Part shown: positions 6,092-8,761 of the stretch, piece by piece
Layout: the number at the start of each line of letters is the position of its first letter
Position numbering within the stretch: position 1 is the first letter of the stretch
From: Alphaproteobacteria bacterium
GTDB lineage: Bacteria; Pseudomonadota; Alphaproteobacteria; Rhodobacterales; Rhodobacteraceae
Assembly: GCA_013151535.1 (NCBI GenBank)
Contig: JAADIC010000030.1
Coordinates: forward strand, 1 to 8,761
Length of the DNA: 8,761 bases
Direction of reading: 5' to 3'
Position numbers and translations under genes: made by a program
The notes under the pieces: generated by a model
What the model was told of the DNA's origin: nothing
What the model saw: the letters and a program-made list of their open reading frames with translations, nothing else
The model's database searches: none

Positions 6092-8197
6092 TTACCAAAG
6101 CGTGAAATTCAACTTCTCGGGTTGCAGGCATATTTCGTCGCTACAGGCCTGAAACTCGACCGTCAGAATTGGCGGCGTGCCGTTGCCATCCGGCGAAACG
6201 ATCCCGCCGATTGAAAACTGACCCTCATACAGGGACAGCGGTTCATCATTGAAGCCCAGCGATTTGATCGTTGCGTCCGGATAATCCAGCCTTTGTATAT
6301 CGGCGTTTTCAACCGTCAGCGCGGTCGGGATGAAATACTCCTCAAGCGGGGTGTTTGAATTGACGTGCCAGCCCGCGCGCACCTCGAAACTCAAGCTAAA
6401 CGCGCCGGTCTGCGCCTTTTCGATCACGACCCGCACATTGCCCTCAGACCGGTAAAGCACCGTGCCGATCTGCTGGGCCTGAAACTCCTCAACCGCCTTT
6501 AGTGACGCTGCCCGTTTTTTCGGCGCGGCCTTGGCCAGGCCTGACAGGGTCGAGGTCAAAACCTGCCCGGCGCGCTGGATATCCGGCACATTGGCGCGAT
6601 CCGCAAGGCGGGCAAACAGCGCCAGCGCCTGCGCATTGCCTGCCTGTAGCGAGGTGTCGTCAACCGGGATCATCCGGGCGATACCATCGGTGCTGGCGGT
6701 CATGAAATAGCCGGTTTCAGCCGTGCCAAAACGCGTTTGAACCGCGCGCGCCATGTCGATTGCAGCCTCCAGCCAAGTGCTGCGCCGCGTGGCATCCGGA
6801 TCAAAATCATGCAGTGCCATCAGCGCCAGCCCAAAACCCGCATAATCCGGCAATTGCGCCGCCACACCAGCCTTGCCGTTGATAAAAACCCGGTTGAGCA
6901 CGTCGCCATCGCGCATCTCGTCCAGAATGAAATTGGCGGCTTTGGCGGCGGCGTCAAACAGCTCGGGCCGATCCAGCCTTAGGGAGGCCTCGGCCAGAGT
7001 TTCGATCATACCGGCGTTCCAGCCGACCACGATCTTTTCATCCCTGAACGGCGGCAGACGTGTGTTGCGCACTTCAAGCATTGTGCCAAGCATGGCGTCA
7101 AGCTGGGCGTAAAACGCCCGCTCGGTCAGGCCCGCCTCGTCGGCCAAATCGGCGGGCAGGGCGGCCATGTTCAAAACATTACGCCCGTCAAGATCACCGT
7201 TATCATCAACCTGAAACAGCTTGGCAAACAGGCCCGCCTTGTCGCCAAGCGGCGCAAGCTCTTCTGGTGTCCAAGTGTAATACGCCCCTTCCAGAAAGTC
7301 GCCGTCAGCGTTGACAGAATCCGCATCGAGCGCCGAATAAAACCCGCCCGAAGGCGCTGTCAGATCACGCAGCACAAAATCAAACAGCCGGTTCGCCGCG
7401 CGCTGATAACGGATTTCGCCCGTGGCCGAATAGGCCCGGATCAGCAAGCGCCCGGACAGCGCCTGATTGTAAAGCATCTTTTCAAAATGCGGCACATGCC
7501 ATTCAGGATCGACCGCATAGCGGTGAAACCCGCCACCGATCTGGTCCTGAATGCCGCCGATAATCATACCGTCCAGCATGCCGGTCACCGCCTCCAGCAG
7601 ATCGGCGTCACCACTGCGTTCTGCCTGATCCATCAGGAACAGGAACAACGGTTCTTGCGGGAATTTCACCGCTTCACCGATACCGCCGTTGAAAGGATCA
7701 ACCTCGTCGATCAGCTCAAACGCGGCGTCTTGAAAGAAGCTGGCGGATAATGTGGTGCGCTCGGCCTGCTGGATCAACAGGGTGCTGAGCAGCGCGGCAA
7801 GTTTCACGCTTTTGGCCTCGATCACGGCGGGATGGCTCTGCCAGAGGTCCACATTGATCTTGAGCGAATTCAGAAACGTATCCGGCAGTTGATAAGTGTC
7901 GCCATTAAAAGGCGCACCATCGGGCGTCAGGAAAACCGAATTCGGCCAGCCGCCCGCACCCGTCACCTGTTTGGTAATCAGCAGGAACTGCTCGTCAAGA
8001 TCGGGGCGCTCCTCGCGGTCGACTTTGATCGAAATGTAATTCTCGTTCATAAAGGCGGCGATTTCCGGGTTCTGGAAACTCTCCTCCTCCATCACATGGC
8101 ACCAGTGACAGGCGGAATACCCGACCGAGACGAACACCATCTTGCGCTCGGCCCTAGCCTTGGCCAACGCCTCGTCGCCCCAAGGATACCAGTTCAC
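6092..8197 (-). CDS. DUF255 thioredoxin-like / six-hairpin protein with C-terminal DsbD_N-like domain
   Basis: A 701-codon frame for a YyaL-type protein. The N-terminus carries a thioredoxin-like fold with the family motif SACHWCH (C30, C33), then VDREERPDLDE and TGAGGWPNSVFLTPDG. The middle, about 175-540, resembles the alpha/alpha-barrel of N-acylglucosamine epimerase-like proteins (HFEKMLYNQA, VVGWNAGMIE). The last 120 or so residues resemble the immunoglobulin-like N-terminal domain of DsbD, ending in FQACSDEICLQPEKL with C685 and C690. The GTG at 8197 is really the Val of NPVNWYPWGDEA: the frame continues upstream through QSPYLAQHADNPVNW, a conserved opening of the family, but meets a TGA without any start. 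The true start is at 8324 in another frame (next entry). Joined, the protein would have 742 residues and be exported. Its enzymatic role is unknown; a periplasmic thiol-redox role is inferred from the two cysteine pairs. Confidence 0.9.
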   Translation of the reverse strand: MNWYPWGDEALAKARAERKMVFVSVGYSACHWCHVMEEESFQNPEIAAFMNENYISIKVDREERPDLDEQFLLITKQVTGAGGWPNSVFLTPDGAPFNGDTYQLPDTFLNSLKINVDLWQSHPAVIEAKSVKLAALLSTLLIQQAERTTLSASFFQDAAFELIDEVDPFNGGIGEAVKFPQEPLFLFLMDQAERSGDADLLEAVTGMLDGMIIGGIQDQIGGGFHRYAVDPEWHVPHFEKMLYNQALSGRLLIRAYSATGEIRYQRAANRLFDFVLRDLTAPSGGFYSALDADSVNADGDFLEGAYYTWTPEELAPLGDKAGLFAKLFQVDDNGDLDGRNVLNMAALPADLADEAGLTERAFYAQLDAMLGTMLEVRNTRLPPFRDEKIVVGWNAGMIETLAEASLRLDRPELFDAAAKAANFILDEMRDGDVLNRVFINGKAGVAAQLPDYAGFGLALMALHDFDPDATRRSTWLEAAIDMARAVQTRFGTAETGYFMTASTDGIARMIPVDDTSLQAGNAQALALFARLADRANVPDIQRAGQVLTSTLSGLAKAAPKKRAASLKAVEEFQAQQIGTVLYRSEGNVRVVIEKAQTGAFSLSFEVRAGWHVNSNTPLEEYFIPTALTVENADIQRLDYPDATIKSLGFNDEPLSLYEGQFSIGGIVSPDGNGTPPILTVEFQACSDEICLQPEKLNFTLW

Positions 8198-8201
8198 CGG
8201 A

Positions 8202-8324
8202 TTATCCGCATGCTGCGCCAGATAGGGCGATTGATTGCGCGTCTTGCAGATGGTTTCCCGATTGCAATTCGTGGGAGATAGCGGGCGAGCCTGTCAGTAT
8301 AAAAAGAAGAACAAGTATACGCAT
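8202..8324 (-). pseudogene. Detached N-terminus (signal peptide) of the DUF255 protein
   Basis: A 40-codon frame starting MRILVLLFILTGSPAISHE, a convincing signal peptide with one Arg, a hydrophobic core and a small-residue cleavage region near AIS. It continues as LQSGNHLQDAQ and then runs out of register and stops at TAA (8204-8202). If one copy of the tandem CAAT (8229-8237) is removed, the reading becomes DAQSPYLAQHADNPVNW and flows into the DUF255 body without a gap. The distance from 8324 to 6092 minus 4 bases is divisible by three. I therefore read this as the real 5' end of that gene and not as an independent small protein. The ribosome site is weak (a GGGGG run just upstream). Confidence 0.75.
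8229..8237 (-). repeat. 4-bp tandem duplication causing the DUF255 frameshift
   Basis: The plus strand reads GATTGATTG, which is CAATCAATC on the coding strand. Deleting one 4-base unit joins the signal peptide frame to the conserved QSPYL opening of the DUF255 domain. Confidence 0.7.
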
Positions 8325-8344
8325 ATGGCCCCCGGTTTGAAAAT

Positions 8345-8374
8345 TTGACCGAGTATAGGCGAAAAACCGGTCAA
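8345..8374 (-). promoter_or_regulatory. Inverted repeat with a candidate -10 element upstream of the DUF255 gene
   Basis: TTGACCG (8345-8351) and CGGTCAA (8368-8374) are perfect 7-base inverted copies separated by 16 bases. Between them on the minus strand lies TATACT (8357-8352), a good -10 hexamer about 28 bases upstream of the ATG at 8324. No consensus -35 stands at the right distance (ACCCGG occupies that place), which would fit an activator- or repressor-controlled promoter. The regulator is unknown. Confidence 0.4.
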
Positions 8375-8630
8375 CCGGGTAACTTTGTCGGGAGGGCAGG
8401 GCTGATATGGCGGCAAAACGAATCAGTTTGGTGGGTGAATTTTGCTGAAATTCCGAATGTTCTCAATATGTTCTCGCTTCAGTGGCGCAATCTCGGGATT
8501 TTATGGGAAATGACGGCGATTTTCTCACACCACTAGATATAGGGGGCCTCGCGCCACTTTCCACTAATTGGCGGTAATGAGGCGCGTTTGAGGCTGTTGT
8601 CTCCGGTATGGAAACCCAATTTCCAGCCGC
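8375..8630. other. Non-coding stretch without a recognised gene
   Basis: No frame here has family-like protein content, and no RNA gene is recognised; the conserved cores of RNase P RNA, tRNA or 6S RNA are not visible. Small structures are a direct repeat ATGTTCTC (8457-8464 and 8468-8475), a CGGGA/TGGGA pair 10 bases apart on the plus strand (8494 and 8504), and a short palindrome GGAAA-N5-TTTCC at 8610-8624. Confidence 0.5.
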
Positions 8631-8690
8631 TTGACCATTGTTTCCCACGCAAGACCCTTGTTTTCCATTGATTCCCATAGTATCCATAAT
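8631..8690. repeat. 10-bp-phased CCA/CCC array, MraZ-box-like
   Basis: Consecutive ten-base units on the plus strand read TTGACCATTG, TTTCCCACGC, AAGACCCTTG, TTTTCCATTG and ATTCCCATAG, with CCA or CCC at 8635, 8645, 8655, 8665 and 8675, exactly 10 bases apart; a sixth, TATCCATAAT, is one base out of phase. On the minus strand this is TGGGA, TGGAA, GGGTC, TGGGA and TGGTC with 5-base spacers. This matches the layout of MraZ operators (TGGGN repeats with 5-base spacers) ahead of division and cell-wall clusters. No mraZ gene is inside the window, and the strand of the repeats points towards the DUF255 gene, so the identity is tentative. Confidence 0.45.
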
Positions 8691-8761
8691 CCCAAGATGA
8701 GAAACGGGACATAAGGGCATCAAGACCCGCAAAACCCAAGTCAGGTTTCATACAGGCCCCG

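Noticed and set aside
8345..8536. 63-codon plus-strand frame in the right-hand intergenic region
   Set aside because: It starts with TTG inside the inverted repeat, lacks a ribosome site and has no family-like sequence.
8610..8624. Short palindrome GGAAA-N5-TTTCC
   Set aside because: Five-base arms are expected by chance in a region rich in GGAAA/TTTCC; noted only as part of the intergenic description.
8463..8751. Two overlapping minus-strand open frames of 89 and 72 codons
   Set aside because: They lie over the phased repeat array, are rich in Trp/Gly only because of the TGG repeats, have no ribosome site and no recognisable family.
8375..8761. RNase P RNA gene, sometimes found near mraZ in alphaproteobacteria
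   Set aside because: The conserved GAGGAAAGTCCGGGC-type core and its partner are absent on both strands.

Overview
The window looks like chromosomal DNA of a GC-rich alphaproteobacterium, most likely a Rhodobacterales (Roseobacter-type) species. This rests on codon style, compact operons and the character of the proteins: a TesA-like arylesterase, a BKACE enzyme, a TupABC transporter and a one-chain Mrp/ApbC with an N-terminal DUF59 domain. No database search was possible. I see no tRNA, rRNA, CRISPR array, insertion sequence or prophage gene.

Layout. (1) Positions 1-2565, + strand: the 3' part of a TesA-type SGNH esterase, then a beta-keto acid cleavage enzyme (DUF849) and a thiolase. The last two are nearly contiguous and plausibly form a short catabolic module in which BKACE turns a beta-keto acid plus acetyl-CoA into acetoacetate plus a new acyl-CoA, with the thiolase working on CoA thioesters downstream. 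(2) Positions 2655-4914, - strand: a complete tungstate-type ABC importer in the order permease, ATPase, binding protein (tupB-tupC-tupA), with ATGA overlaps at both junctions. (3) Positions 5020-6085, + strand: an Mrp/ApbC Fe-S cluster carrier split into two frames by one extra base in a run of five C. (4) Positions 6092-8324, - strand: a large exported thioredoxin-like protein (DUF255/YyaL type) with a C-terminal DsbD_N-like domain. Its signal peptide is encoded in a different frame, separated from the body by a 4-bp tandem duplication. (5) Positions 8325-8761: no convincing gene, but a candidate promoter inside an inverted repeat and a striking 10-bp-phased array of CCA/CCC (TGG/GGG on the other strand) that resembles an MraZ box.

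The most unusual points are the two gene-splitting lesions, each reversible by a simple indel, the redox domain fusion, and the helically phased repeat array at the right edge. The tungstate importer, the Fe-S carrier and the redox protein are neighbours, but nothing in the sequence ties them into one system.
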